Positions 17,542 to 27,631 of a stretch of DNA of 64,000 nucleotides are shown here, in pieces. The notes below the pieces were generated by a model. It did no database searches, was not told where the DNA came from, and worked only from the letters and a program-made list of their open reading frames with translations. Source of the DNA: Blastocatellia bacterium. GTDB taxonomy: Bacteria; Acidobacteriota; Blastocatellia; HR10; J050. How positions within the stretch are numbered: position 1 is the stretch's first letter; each line of letters starts with the position of its first letter. The position numbers were made by a program, and so were the translations under genes. The stretch covers positions 57,168-121,167 of the forward strand of contig JANWZE010000086.1 of assembly GCA_025054955.1 (NCBI GenBank). The letters run 5' to 3'.

Positions 17542-18903
17542 ATGATGCCTTCACAAACACCCGAACGGAGCCAGTTGCTCCGTCAATTGAGCTTGCTTGA
17601 TTCGATCATGATCAACGCCGGCGTGATGATCGGCTCAGCCATTTTTCTCGTTCCCGCTACCATTGCTCAGCAGGTTGAAACCCCTTGGCTAATGCTCGCG
17701 GTGTGGCTGGTTGCCGGCCTGCTGTCGCTATGCGGCGCATTGGCGTTTGCCGAGCTGAGCGCCATGATGCCTGCTTCGGGCGGCGCCGTCGTCTATTTGA
17801 GCGAGGCGTATCATCCATTCTGGGGCTACCTGTATGGTTGGACCGTATTCGCGGTCATCCAGACCGCCTCGATTGCCGCCGTGGCCGTGGCATTGGCGAC
17901 GTATGTCGGTTATTTCATCGCGCTGACCCCATGGATGATCAAACTCATTTCGATTCTGATCATCTTGTTTCTCTCGTGGCTCAACGGGCTGGGTGTGAAG
18001 CAAGGCGCACACATGCAGAATGTCTCCACGTTGTTGAAAGTCGGGTTGCTGCTGATCATCATCGTCGCCTGTTTGATCGGCCCGCGCGAAGGTGTAGCCG
18101 ATTTTTCCACGTGGTGGCCAGCTACGCCTCAGACCACTCTGTTGAGTCAATTCGGACTGGCCATCATGGCAGCATTGTGGGCATACGACGGTTGGATCAG
18201 TATCACCTATGTGGGCGGAGAGGTCAGGCAGCCTGACCGATTCTTGCCGCGTTCGATCACGTTTTCAGTTCTCATTGTGATCGTGTTGTATGCGTTGGTC
18301 AATCTCGCTTATAGCATTTCGCTGCCGATGGCTTCGATGGCCCAATCAGAACGAGTCGCCGCGACAGCCGTCCAGCAGGCTGTGGGACCGTGGGGCGGCG
18401 CATTGGTCGCATTGGCAGTGATCGTCTCGTGCTGGGCGGCGGTCAACGGTATGATCCTGTCAGGTGGGCGGGTGTATTACGCGATGGCTGTCGAAGGCCT
18501 CTTCTTCAAGCGACTGGCCTCACTGCATCCAACTCGCCACACGCCGGTTGCTTCACTCTATGTGCAAGGTCTCTGGGCCAGCCTCATCGCGTTGACAGGA
18601 ACCTATGATCAGCTCTTCACCTATGTCATCTTCGATTCCTGGTTCTTTTATGCGATGGGTGGCGCGGCGGTGTTGATACTGAGGCACAAGCAGCCTGATC
18701 GCGCGCGAGCGTATCGCACATGGGGATACCCTTATGTGCCGATTCTATTCGTCGGCCTATCGCTGGTGTTATTGATCAACACACTTGTGTCGGACCCGCG
18801 CGATGCATCTATCGGCATAGGGATTGCCTTGCTGGGTGTGCCGGGATATATTGCTTGGTCTAAGAAACCTGTTATGTCGGAGCCGCCGTTGCAGCGTCAA
18901 TGA
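17542..18903 (+). CDS. APC-family amino-acid permease
   Basis: Inner-membrane secondary transporter of 453 residues with about 12 hydrophobic segments. The N-terminal pattern LLDSIMINAGVMIGSAIFLVP contains the unwound TM1 motif of the APC/LAT branch. GWTVFAVIQTASIAAVA and the later YDGWISITYVGGEV are also typical. It is divergent from the Rieske oxygenase gene and may import its substrate, though this is only suggested by position. TTGCGT-16-GATAAG lies just upstream as a possible promoter. The last 16 bases and stop are repeated 73 bp downstream. Confidence 0.85.
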   Translation: MMPSQTPERSQLLRQLSLLDSIMINAGVMIGSAIFLVPATIAQQVETPWLMLAVWLVAGLLSLCGALAFAELSAMMPASGGAVVYLSEAYHPFWGYLYGWTVFAVIQTASIAAVAVALATYVGYFIALTPWMIKLISILIILFLSWLNGLGVKQGAHMQNVSTLLKVGLLLIIIVACLIGPREGVADFSTWWPATPQTTLLSQFGLAIMAALWAYDGWISITYVGGEVRQPDRFLPRSITFSVLIVIVLYALVNLAYSISLPMASMAQSERVAATAVQQAVGPWGGALVALAVIVSCWAAVNGMILSGGRVYYAMAVEGLFFKRLASLHPTRHTPVASLYVQGLWASLIALTGTYDQLFTYVIFDSWFFYAMGGAAVLILRHKQPDRARAYRTWGYPYVPILFVGLSLVLLINTLVSDPRDASIGIGIALLGVPGYIAWSKKPVMSEPPLQRQ

Positions 18904-18997
18904 CGATGTCACCGGTTAGGTGAAAAACTGACGGTCACTGGTTGAATCAGAGAACGCGCCGTTGCAGCGTCAATGACGACGTTACAGGTTATGTGAA
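18885..18997 (+). repeat. 73-bp-period repeat of the permease 3' end
   Basis: GCCGTTGCAGCGTCAATGAC (18885 on) includes the permease stop and continues with CGATGTCACCGGTTAGGTGAA. The same sequence, with four changes, recurs from 18958. The 33 bases between copies are unrelated. The second copy leads into the inositol-phosphate synthase ribosome-binding site. Confidence 0.85.
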
Positions 18998-19014
18998 GGA
19001 GGAATGCAAGACTG

Positions 19015-20331
19015 ATGATTGAAAAAGGTGTGAAGATTGAGCCACCCAATGGCAAGCTGGGTGTGCTGTTGGTGGGGCTTGGGGCCGTGAGCACGACGTT
19101 CATTGCCGGCGTGGAAGCAATACGCCGTGGCTTGGCTCTGCCCATTGGCAGCCTAACGCAGCTCGGGACCATCCGGCTGGGCAAGCGGACCGAAGGGCGA
19201 GTGCCATTGATCAAAGACTTTGTCCCATTAGCTTCAATGGATGATCTGGTGTTTGGCGCGTGGGACATTTTTCAGGACAATGCCTATGAGGCTGCCCTCA
19301 AAGCCGGCGTTCTGGAAAGGAATTTGCTCGATCAAGTCAAGGAGCCGTTGCAACAAATCGAGCCGATGAAGGCCGTCTTCGATCAACGCTACGTCAAGAA
19401 ATTGTCTGGCAGCAATGTCAAGACGGGCACAAGCAAATTCGACTTGGCGCAACAACTGATAGAGGACATCCAGCAGTTCAAGCAGCGCCACGGCTGTGCA
19501 CGGCTGGTAATGATTTGGTGCGCATCAACTGAAATTTTTCTGACTGCCGATGCCACGCATCAGTCCGTTGAGTCATTCGAGCAAGCTCTGAAAGAGAATT
19601 CACCCTCGATTGCCCCTTCGATGATTTATGCCTACGCGGCGCTACGGCTCGGCATTCCGTTTGCCAACGGAGCGCCGAACTTAACAGTAGATATTCCGGC
19701 AATGTGGGCGCTGGCTGCTGAAACCAACGCCCCGATTGCCGGCAAAGATTTCAAAACTGGCCAGACGTGGATGAAGACAATTATCGCGCCTGGCATCAAA
19801 GCGCGGCTGCTCGGCTTGAACGGATGGTACTCAACCAACATCCTCGGCAACCGCGATGGCGAAGTGCTGGACGACCCGGAGAGTTTTAAGACAAAGGAAG
19901 AATCAAAATTGTCGGTCCTCGAATATATTCTCCAACCGCAACTCTACCCACAGTTGTACCATGACTTCACACACGTCGTGCGCATCAACTATTACCCCCC
20001 TCGGGGTGATAACAAAGAAGGATGGGATAACATTGACATCGTCGGCTGGCTTGGCTATCCGATGCAGATCAAAATCAATTTCCTTTGCCGTGATTCAATC
20101 TTGGCTGCGCCAATTGTGCTCGACCTTGTGTTGTTCCTCGACCTTGCCCAACGCTGCGGAATGAAGGGCATTCAGGAGTGGCTGAGTTTCTACTTCAAGA
20201 GTCCGATGACCGCGCCGGGATTGTATCCTGAACATGATTTGTTCATCCAACTGATGAAACTCAAAAATACGCTCCGACATCTGCGTGGTGAAGAGCTGAT
20301 CACGCATCTTGGGTTAGAGTACTACGACTGA
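19015..20331 (+). CDS. Inositol-3-phosphate synthase
   Basis: NAD-dependent isomerase that makes myo-inositol 3-phosphate from glucose 6-phosphate. The 438-residue protein begins its Rossmann fold with LGVLLVGLGAVSTTFIAGV. It has the diagnostic GKDFKTGQTWMK and GWYSTNILGNRDGE segments, in which the lysines and Asn/Asp bind substrate and NAD in the family. This is the long bacterial/archaeal type. AGGAGG lies 11 bases before ATG 19015. Inositol phosphate could feed phosphatidylinositol or a compatible solute; no partner gene is adjacent. Confidence 0.93.
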   Translation: MIEKGVKIEPPNGKLGVLLVGLGAVSTTFIAGVEAIRRGLALPIGSLTQLGTIRLGKRTEGRVPLIKDFVPLASMDDLVFGAWDIFQDNAYEAALKAGVLERNLLDQVKEPLQQIEPMKAVFDQRYVKKLSGSNVKTGTSKFDLAQQLIEDIQQFKQRHGCARLVMIWCASTEIFLTADATHQSVESFEQALKENSPSIAPSMIYAYAALRLGIPFANGAPNLTVDIPAMWALAAETNAPIAGKDFKTGQTWMKTIIAPGIKARLLGLNGWYSTNILGNRDGEVLDDPESFKTKEESKLSVLEYILQPQLYPQLYHDFTHVVRINYYPPRGDNKEGWDNIDIVGWLGYPMQIKINFLCRDSILAAPIVLDLVLFLDLAQRCGMKGIQEWLSFYFKSPMTAPGLYPEHDLFIQLMKLKNTLRHLRGEELITHLGLEYYD

Positions 20332-20333
20332 TG

Positions 20334-20490
20334 GATCGTGGGTTGTGATTCGTGGATCGTGGATCGTGATTCGTGATTTGTGATTCGTGGATCGTGGCTC
20401 GATTCACGGGCCCCGGCTCACGGGTCACGGCTCATGGCTCACAGACGCCGGCTTACAGACCCCGGACCCCGGATCACGGATAATGGTGAT
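20334..20490. repeat. Low-complexity GTGGATCGTG / GGCTCACGG tract
   Basis: Degenerate, reiterated words: GTGGATCGTGG, GTGATTCGTG and GTGATTTGTG, then the roughly complementary CACGGGTCACGG, CTCATGGCTCACAG and CCCCGGATCACGG. The two halves can pair. The tract occupies the whole gap between the synthase and DedA genes, and the DedA frame is open through part of it. Confidence 0.7.
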
Positions 20491-20493
20491 GGT

Positions 20494-21162
20494 ATGGAAT
20501 GGATTTGGCAGTTCGTTGATTTCTTTATTCACCTGGATAGGTATTTGAGTGAGATCATTCGGGCGTATGGGACATGGACCTACCTGATTTTGTTTCTCAT
20601 CATTTTTTGTGAAACCGGTTTGGTGGTGACGCCTTTGTTGCCGGGCGATTCGTTGTTGTTTGCTGTCGGCGCATTTGCTGCCATGGGCGCGTTGGATGTC
20701 TGGTGGGCGTTTGTGCTGTTGAGCATCGCGGCGATTGCTGGAGACACGGTCAATTATTGGATTGGTTACCACATGGGGCCGCGCGTCTTTCACGAGGAGC
20801 ATCGTTTCTTTCGCAAAGAGTATTTGGATCGCACGCACCGATTTTATGAGCGTCACGGGGGCAAAACGATCATCATTGCTCGCTTCGTCCCGATCATTCG
20901 CACATTTGCTCCGTTTGTGGCGGGCATTGGGCGCATGACGTATAGTCGTTTTGTCGTCTACAACGTGGTGGGTGGTCTGCTCTGGATCGCCATCTTTGTC
21001 TTTGGTGGTTACTATTTCGGCAACATTCCGATTGTCAAGCGTAACTTCACGCTGGTCATTATCGCCATCATCATTATCTCTGTGATGCCGGCTGTCATCG
21101 AGTATTGGCGTCAGCGACGTCAGGCGTGGTCAACTGATGCAGTCGAATCCATCGAGGGTTGA
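20494..21162 (+). CDS. DedA-family membrane protein
   Basis: A 222-residue inner-membrane protein of the DedA/VTT family, whose members act in lipid scrambling or undecaprenyl-phosphate recycling. The family features are [18 protein letters not shown], the [13 protein letters not shown] segment, [20 protein letters not shown] with its conserved Arg residues, and [17 protein letters not shown] 20494 is used because the upstream 38 codons of open frame run through the low-complexity tract and match nothing. No good ribosome-binding site is visible, so translation strength is uncertain. Confidence 0.88.
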   Translation: MEWIWQFVDFFIHLDRYLSEIIRAYGTWTYLILFLIIFCETGLVVTPLLPGDSLLFAVGAFAAMGALDVWWAFVLLSIAAIAGDTVNYWIGYHMGPRVFHEEHRFFRKEYLDRTHRFYERHGGKTIIIARFVPIIRTFAPFVAGIGRMTYSRFVVYNVVGGLLWIAIFVFGGYYFGNIPIVKRNFTLVIIAIIIISVMPAVIEYWRQRRQAWSTDAVESIEG

Positions 21163-21241
21163 CACGTTGGCGTGGACTTGAGTATAAGCTGCCGCCTAGT
21201 CATGGGCCGACGATGTCGTTGAGGATGGAGAGCAGGCGTTG

Positions 21242-23395
21242 ATGAGCGACGTGCTGAGGCGGTTTGAGCTGCCCGAACGAATCGGACGGCTGGCTGAATT
21301 GGCATATAACTATTGGTGGAGTTGGCATCCGTCGGCCCGCGAGCTCTTTCGTTTGATTGACCATCCGCTCTGGCGACAGGTGGCGCACAATCCCGTGCAG
21401 TTCCTGCGCCTGGTTGATCCGGCGAAATTGGCGGCAGCCGCGCACAGTACGACGTTCTGCCGGTTGTATGACGCCGTCATCAAGACGTTTGACGACGAGC
21501 TGAAGACGCGCGATACATGGTGCGCGCGAACGCTGCCGGAGTTAAGCGAGCGTCCTGTAGCCTATCTTTCGTTTGAATTCGGCCTGCACAATTCCTTGCC
21601 TGTTTATGCCGGTGGGTTGGGCATTCTGGCTGGCGATCATTGCAAAGAAGCCAGTGACCTGGGCATTCCGCTCGTCGGCGTCGGCTTCATGTATCCGCAA
21701 GGCTACTTTCGCCAACGCATTTCAGCCGATGGATGGCAGGAATCGCTCTACACACATTTAGATTTTGCCGATGCGCCGGTTCGCTATGCGCGGATGCCCA
21801 GCGGCGAGCATTGCGTTGTCAAAGTGCCGTTGCGGGAGCGCGACGTGCGCATTGCGGTGTGGCGCGTGGACGTCGGACGTGTGCAGTTGTACCTGATGGA
21901 CGCCAATGTGGAAGGGAATGATCCGTGGGATCGTGAACTGACAGCTCGGTTATATGGCGGCGATCATGAGCATCGCATTGAACAAGAGATGATTTTGGGA
22001 ATCGGCGGCGTCCGTGTGTTGCGGGCGCTCGGCATCCATCCGGCTGTGTGGCATGCCAATGAAGGCCATGCCGCGTTTATGATGTTGGAGCGGATTCGTG
22101 AACAGGTGGAGCGGGGCTTGACGTTTGAACAAGCCGCCAAAGAGGTTCGCCAGACCACGATCTTCACAACACATACGCCTGTGCCCGCAGGCAATGATTC
22201 ATTTCCGCTCCACCTGATCAGCAAGCACTTTCGTCATTATTGGGGATCGTTAGGGTTGACGGAAGAGAAATTTTTGGCGCTGGCCGCCCATCGGGAGACG
22301 TGGGGCACAGGATTTAACATGACGGTCTTAGCCCTGCGACTGGCCGGTCGAGCCAACGGCGTCAGCCGGCTGCACGGTGAGGTGTCGCGTCAGATGTGGC
22401 ACACATTGTGGCCCGACCGTCCCATCCAACAAGTGCCGATTGACTCGGTCACCAATGGCGTCCACGTGCCGACGTGGATTGCGCCAGAGATGAATCTATT
22501 GTTCAACAAGTTTCTTGGGCCTGATTGGATCAAGCGACATGACGATCCCGACATGTGGGAGCTCGTCATGGAAATTCCTGATGAACAGCTCTGGGCTGTT
22601 CATCAACAATTGAAGCGAAAACTATTGAGTTTTATCCGTGATCGCGTGCGGCACAAGTGGCGACAAGGATTACTCAATGCGGAGCAGGTGATCGCGGCTG
22701 GAGCGTTATTGGACACCAACGTGTTGACGATTGGATTTGCCCGCCGGTTTGCCACCTACAAACGGGCTCACCTGATCTTTTGGGACCTCGCACGATTGCA
22801 AGAGTTGTTATTGTCTGCGGCGCGACCGGTTCAGATTGTATTTGCTGGCAAGGCGCATCCGGCTGATCATGGGGGTCAGCGCCTGATTCACTTAGTTTAT
22901 TCGGCTGCCAAAGACTATCGGTTTGCCGGTCGTGTGGCGTTTGTCGAAGATTATGACATGCACCTGGCTCGTTATCTTGTCCACGGCGTTGATGTGTGGT
23001 TGAATAACCCGCGTCGGCCACAGGAAGCCAGCGGCACCAGCGGACAAAAGGCCGCACTCAACGGTGTTCCTCACTTAAGTATTTTGGATGGCTGGTGGGC
23101 CGAAGGCTATACAGGCAACAATGGGTGGGCGATTGGCGATCATCACGAGCTGCCGAACGAGGCGCTTCAGGACGAAAGAGATGTTGAATCACTCTATCGC
23201 CTGCTGGAGCAGGAGGTCGTTCCACTCTACTATGAACGCGACCGGGATTCTCTACCGCGCGGCTGGATACAGGTGATGAAACAGGCGATCCGCACGTGCG
23301 CGCCGAGATTCTCCGCTCGTCGCATGGTGAAGGAATATGCCGAACGATTTTATGCGCCAGCGGCCCGCGCAGCAGCATCGTTGAAAGCTACGTGA
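21242..23395 (+). CDS. glgP: Alpha-glucan (glycogen/maltodextrin) phosphorylase, GT35
   Basis: Phosphorolyses alpha-1,4-glucans to glucose 1-phosphate with a PLP cofactor. At 717 residues it is the shorter, Thermus/archaeal-like branch. PVAYLSFEFGLHNSLPVYAGGLGILAGDH is the N-terminal family signature, EASGTSGQKAALNG near residue 600 carries the PLP lysine, and FARRFATYKRAHL is typical of the branch. The gene follows DedA by about 80 bases and precedes an APC-type transporter. No other glycogen genes are present. Confidence 0.93.
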   Translation: MSDVLRRFELPERIGRLAELAYNYWWSWHPSARELFRLIDHPLWRQVAHNPVQFLRLVDPAKLAAAAHSTTFCRLYDAVIKTFDDELKTRDTWCARTLPELSERPVAYLSFEFGLHNSLPVYAGGLGILAGDHCKEASDLGIPLVGVGFMYPQGYFRQRISADGWQESLYTHLDFADAPVRYARMPSGEHCVVKVPLRERDVRIAVWRVDVGRVQLYLMDANVEGNDPWDRELTARLYGGDHEHRIEQEMILGIGGVRVLRALGIHPAVWHANEGHAAFMMLERIREQVERGLTFEQAAKEVRQTTIFTTHTPVPAGNDSFPLHLISKHFRHYWGSLGLTEEKFLALAAHRETWGTGFNMTVLALRLAGRANGVSRLHGEVSRQMWHTLWPDRPIQQVPIDSVTNGVHVPTWIAPEMNLLFNKFLGPDWIKRHDDPDMWELVMEIPDEQLWAVHQQLKRKLLSFIRDRVRHKWRQGLLNAEQVIAAGALLDTNVLTIGFARRFATYKRAHLIFWDLARLQELLLSAARPVQIVFAGKAHPADHGGQRLIHLVYSAAKDYRFAGRVAFVEDYDMHLARYLVHGVDVWLNNPRRPQEASGTSGQKAALNGVPHLSILDGWWAEGYTGNNGWAIGDHHELPNEALQDERDVESLYRLLEQEVVPLYYERDRDSLPRGWIQVMKQAIRTCAPRFSARRMVKEYAERFYAPAARAAASLKAT

Positions 23396-23526
23396 CGTTC
23401 GTTACCTGTCCCCAGTGGGGATTCATTTCTGCCTTCAGCATGCACTGGCACACGAGCAACAGCACGCCACGAGCAATGAAAAAGTTATTTCTCGCGGATT
23501 GTGAGCGGCTTTTTTGAGGGGGGACG

Positions 23527-25506
23527 ATGAAAAAGGAACACACGCTGACCGGCGTTCCAAGCGCGTCGCAGGCTGCGCCGGCTTCTCGTTGGGGCCGCTG
23601 GTTATTTCGACTGGATGAGCAGGCTGAAGAACGGCGTCACGAACAAACGCATCCCTGGTACAAAGTGTTGTGGCTCACCGGCGTGGATTATTTTTCCACG
23701 CTTGGTTACCAGCCTGGCATTGCGCTGTTAGCGGCGGGCGCTTTGTCTCCGCTGGCCACGGCGATTCTGCTTCTGGTGACGCTGTTTGGCGCCTATCCGA
23801 CTTATGCGCAAGTAGCCCGCCGGTCTTATGCCGGGCAAGGCTCGATTGCCATGTTGGAAAATCTGTTGCCGGGCTGGCGCGGCAAATTGTTTGTGTTGGT
23901 GTTGTTGGGATTCGCGGCCACTGATTTCGTCATCACCATGACCTTATCGGCTGCTGATGCTGCGCTGCATGCCATCGAAAATCCTTACTTGCAACCCTAC
24001 TTAGGCCACGCGCAACTGAGCACCACCATCGTGCTTCTGGCCTTACTGGCGCTCGTCTTTTTGAAAGGATTTCGCGAAGCGATCGGACTGGCCACAGCGG
24101 TCGCCGTGCCGTACATCCTATTGAATCTGATCGTGGTGATTCGCTGCCTGATTGAAGTGTTTCACCATCCCGAAGTGTTTCCCCAATGGCAAGCCAGCCT
24201 GGCGCTCAAGGGTGATTGGACGATGTTGCTGGTTAGCTCAGTCATTATCTTTCCGCGATTGGCTTTGGGACTGAGTGGATTTGAGACCGGCGTCACCGTG
24301 ATGCCGCTCATCTCTGGAGGCGTTCAAGACATTGGCGAATGTTATCCCCGGGGTCGTATCCGCGCTACCCAACGCTTGTTGCTGGCCGCTGCGCTGATCA
24401 TGAGTTTCATGTTGTTGACGTCCAGTTTCGTCACCGCTTTGCTGATTCCGCCGGAAGATTACGCCGAAGGCGGGCCGGCATCGGGCCGCGCCATTGCTTA
24501 CCTAGCGCATCGCTATCTGGGGGCGACGTTCGGCTCGATCTACGATTTTTCCACGATCTTGATTCTCTGGTTTGCCGGCGCGTCGGCGATGGCTGCGCTG
24601 TTGAATTTGATCCCGCGCTATCTGCCGCGGTTTGGCATGGCGCCGCAATGGGTCGCTTATGCGCGGCCACTGGTGATCTTGCTCTTTGTCGTGGATGTCA
24701 TCGTCACGCTCGTGTTCAACGCCGATGTTGAAGCGCAGGGCGGCGCGTATGCGACCGGCGTGTTGGTTTTGATCTTGTCGGCGGCTGTGGCTGTGTCGCT
24801 GGCCTTCGCAAGCGAGCGGCGAGACGAACCGGATCGCAAGCAAGCTCGCCGACTGTTCTGGTGGGAGGCCTATTTCTGGATCGTTTCAGCCGTGTTCGCC
24901 TTTGCGCTTGTGGATAACGTGATTGCCCGCCCCGATGGTGTGATTATCGGCAGTTGCTTCATCGTGGCCATTGTGTTTTTAAGCGGCTTGAGCCGGTATC
25001 GCCGCTCGACCGAGCTGCGCGTGTTTGACATCAAGTTGATGGATGAAGAATCGTTGCGATTGTGGCCGTTGTTGAAAGGCAAGACGGTCAACCTGGTCCC
25101 ATTGCGCACGTCCAATGAGGCGGCGCGGGTGCGCAAAGAGCGCGAGATTCGCAAGTATTATTCGATTGAAGGCCCGCTGGCATTCATCCATGTCAATTTG
25201 GTTGATGATCGCAGCGAATTCCTCGCTCGATTGCGCGTTCGCGTGCGTTCCGAACGCGACAATTATGTGATCGAGGTCTACGGCGCTGTGGCGATTGCCA
25301 ACACGATTGCTTATCTGAGCGAATTGATTGACCCAAAGACGTTGTTCCTCGGCTTAGCTCGCCAGAATCTGACGGTGCAAGCCTTGAAGTACTTGTTCCT
25401 TGGCGAAGGCGAAGTTGGGCTGATGGTTTATACGATTTTGCTTCGTTACTGGGAATCAACCCCGGAGGAAGACGTTCGTCCGTTGATCTTTTTGATGAGC
25501 GAGTGA
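23527..25506 (+). CDS. APC-superfamily transporter, distantly KimA-like
   Basis: A 659-residue integral membrane protein with about 12 membrane segments (residues ~50-490) and a ~165-residue cytosolic C-terminal part. The arrangement DYFSTLGYQPGIALLAAG, FGAYPTYAQVARRSYAGQGSIAMLENLLPGW and GLSGFETGVTVMPL parallels the APC/KUP/KimA group, which also includes the gene at 31170, but sequence identity is low. GGGGGG before ATG 23527 serves as ribosome-binding site. The substrate is not predictable; K+ or an amino acid are both possible. Confidence 0.7.
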   Translation: MKKEHTLTGVPSASQAAPASRWGRWLFRLDEQAEERRHEQTHPWYKVLWLTGVDYFSTLGYQPGIALLAAGALSPLATAILLLVTLFGAYPTYAQVARRSYAGQGSIAMLENLLPGWRGKLFVLVLLGFAATDFVITMTLSAADAALHAIENPYLQPYLGHAQLSTTIVLLALLALVFLKGFREAIGLATAVAVPYILLNLIVVIRCLIEVFHHPEVFPQWQASLALKGDWTMLLVSSVIIFPRLALGLSGFETGVTVMPLISGGVQDIGECYPRGRIRATQRLLLAAALIMSFMLLTSSFVTALLIPPEDYAEGGPASGRAIAYLAHRYLGATFGSIYDFSTILILWFAGASAMAALLNLIPRYLPRFGMAPQWVAYARPLVILLFVVDVIVTLVFNADVEAQGGAYATGVLVLILSAAVAVSLAFASERRDEPDRKQARRLFWWEAYFWIVSAVFAFALVDNVIARPDGVIIGSCFIVAIVFLSGLSRYRRSTELRVFDIKLMDEESLRLWPLLKGKTVNLVPLRTSNEAARVRKEREIRKYYSIEGPLAFIHVNLVDDRSEFLARLRVRVRSERDNYVIEVYGAVAIANTIAYLSELIDPKTLFLGLARQNLTVQALKYLFLGEGEVGLMVYTILLRYWESTPEEDVRPLIFLMSE

Positions 25507-25526
25507 GAGCAGCGCAGAAAGGCCGC

Positions 25527-25630
25527 GACCTTGGTTGCATTCATGCCGGTTGGCTCACGCCGGCACGAGTCTCACCAGACGCTGGCGAAGTTCCGGGTGA
25601 CGTTGGTTGCGTTCATGTCGGTTGGCTCAC
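25527..25630 (-). repeat. 72-bp-period repeat of the kefB-like 3' end
   Basis: GAC(C/G)TTGGTTGC(A/G)TTCATG followed by (C/T)CGGTTGGCTCAC lies at 25527-25558 and 25599-25630. The second copy contains the stop codon of the minus-strand antiporter gene. Its 40-base interval is not repeated. Confidence 0.8.
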
Positions 25631-27628
25631 ATGGTCTGGCGGTTGCGTCAGGGCGGTGACGGTGGCGATATTTTCCGGGTTGCCCAAGACGATCAACTGA
25701 TCGTTGGCCTCCAGCCGCGCCTCAGCATCAGGATTTGCGAGGATGACCCCCTGACGACGAATCGCGACGACGGTCACGCCGTATTTCTTTCTCAGGGCTA
25801 GTTGGCCCAGCGTCTGGCCGACCATCGCCGAGCGTTCATCCAGCCGCAGCGTGCTGATTTGCACATCGGTCAGGTACGGCCTCACATCGTTGATCGAAGC
25901 TGTCTCCAGCATTGGACGGCGCAGCATCTGGTAGCCATCGGCGCGCACCTCAGCGATAAATCGCTCAATGTCATCTTTGGGGACCAAGTATTTTGCTAAC
26001 ACGCGGGTGAAAATTTCTATCGAGGTTTCAAATTCTTCCGGGATGACTTCGCTGGCTCCCAGTTCCAGCAGCGGTTTCATCTCTTGAAGGAAGCGAGTTC
26101 GCGCAATGATGTAGAGGTTCGGATTGAGGCTCCGCGCCAGTTCAATGATCCGGCGCGTCGCCGCAGGATCAGAAATGGCCACGACCAAGACCCGCGCTGT
26201 CCTAATGCCGGCATGTTCTAGGACAGCCTGCTGCACAGCATCGCCATAGAAGATCGGTTGTCCTTTAGCCTGTTCTTTGCGAACGGTCTCGGGATTGATC
26301 TCAATGATGAGGTACGGAATACCGGAGGCATCGGCTGCACGCGCCACGTTTCTGCCGTTGAGCCCGAATCCAACGATAATCAAGTGATCGTAGTTGACTT
26401 TTGTCATCGCGTCGGCGCCTTGCGGGAGCGCAGGGAATAGCCCCGATCTGAGCCGTTCCGGCCACGGCCATCGTAACACTGCTGTGACCAAGCGAGGCGC
26501 CATGGCCATGACCAGCGGCGAGACAGCCATCGTCAGCACCGAAACGGCGAGGAAGAGTTGATAGGAAGTTGCTTCCAAGAGACGATAACCGATGCCAATT
26601 TTGGCCAGCACAAACGAGAACTCGCCAATCTGCGCCAACATCAAACCTGTCAATAGCGCCGTGCGCAGCGGGAATCCCAGCAAGGCTGTTGCCAAGCTGG
26701 CCAGGCTCGCTTTCAAAACAAAGACGCTGACAGCCGTCGCCAAAATCAGACCGGGGTGCTGCACGACAAATTGGATATCAAGCAGCATGCCGACCGAGAC
26801 AAAGAAGAAACTAACGAACACGTCACGGAACGGCAGCACACTGCTGAGCGCCTGGTTGCCATAAGCAGATTCGGAGATGATCAGCCCGGCAAAAAACGCG
26901 CCGAGCGCCAGCGAGAGGCCAATCTTTGATGTCAGCCAGGCGACCGCTAAACAGATCAGAATGATGCCTAGCAGAAAAACCTCACGACTGCGCGTTTGCG
27001 CAATCTGATAGAGCAACCAGGGCATCAGCCATTTAGCGGCCAACACGACCATGCCAATGACGCCGACTCCTTTGACGAGCAGGAGTAGCAAAGGTTGGCC
27101 AATCTCTTGCACGTCGCCGGCCAGCAGCGGCGTGAACAGGATCATCGGCACGGTGATGACGTCCTGAAAAATCAGCATGGCCAGACCGGTCCGCCCCTGT
27201 GGCGTGTCCATCTCAGCGCGTTCCTGCAAAAGTTTCAAGGTGATCACCGTGCTACTGAGCGCCACCAGAAAACCGATGAAGATGGACTGCCCCACCGGTT
27301 GACCGAACTGGCGAGCAATCAAAGCGGTCGCCACAACGGTCAGGATCACCTGTATGCTGCCGCCGAGCAGCGCCGCCCGCTTAATCTGCATCAGGTACTT
27401 GATCGAAAATTCGATGCCGACACTGAACAACAGAAAGACCATGCCCACTTCTGCCAGCACCTCGACATCGTGAACAGCTTGAATCAAGCCGAGGCCGTGT
27501 GGGCCGGCCAACAATCCCGTCAAGAGAAAACCGACAATCGGCGACAGGTGCAGCCGGTGACACACAAACAGCACGACAATGGATATGGCAAAGATGATGA
27601 GAATGTCATTCAACAGTGGTATCGTCAT
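25613..27628 (-). CDS. KefB-like cation:proton antiporter with TrkA-N and TrkA-C domains
   Basis: A 671-residue CPA2-family membrane protein. Residues ~1-390 form the antiporter domain, with about 12 hydrophobic segments and conserved patches such as GFLLTGLLAGPHGLGL, SSTVITLKLLQER and LMLAQIGEFSFVLA. Residues ~405-545 are an RCK/TrkA-N domain (HLIIVGFGLNGRNVARA, GDAVQQAVLEHAGI), and a TrkA-C domain ends the protein (~590-655). The family exchanges K+ or Na+ for protons under control of nucleotide or ligand binding to the RCK part. A TTG one codon earlier is an alternative start. The next antiporter gene lies upstream on the same strand. Confidence 0.9.
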   Translation of the reverse strand: MTIPLLNDILIIFAISIVVLFVCHRLHLSPIVGFLLTGLLAGPHGLGLIQAVHDVEVLAEVGMVFLLFSVGIEFSIKYLMQIKRAALLGGSIQVILTVVATALIARQFGQPVGQSIFIGFLVALSSTVITLKLLQERAEMDTPQGRTGLAMLIFQDVITVPMILFTPLLAGDVQEIGQPLLLLLVKGVGVIGMVVLAAKWLMPWLLYQIAQTRSREVFLLGIILICLAVAWLTSKIGLSLALGAFFAGLIISESAYGNQALSSVLPFRDVFVSFFFVSVGMLLDIQFVVQHPGLILATAVSVFVLKASLASLATALLGFPLRTALLTGLMLAQIGEFSFVLAKIGIGYRLLEATSYQLFLAVSVLTMAVSPLVMAMAPRLVTAVLRWPWPERLRSGLFPALPQGADAMTKVNYDHLIIVGFGLNGRNVARAADASGIPYLIIEINPETVRKEQAKGQPIFYGDAVQQAVLEHAGIRTARVLVVAISDPAATRRIIELARSLNPNLYIIARTRFLQEMKPLLELGASEVIPEEFETSIEIFTRVLAKYLVPKDDIERFIAEVRADGYQMLRRPMLETASINDVRPYLTDVQISTLRLDERSAMVGQTLGQLALRKKYGVTVVAIRRQGVILANPDAEARLEANDQLIVLGNPENIATVTALTQPPDHVSQPT

Positions 27629-27631
27629 CAA

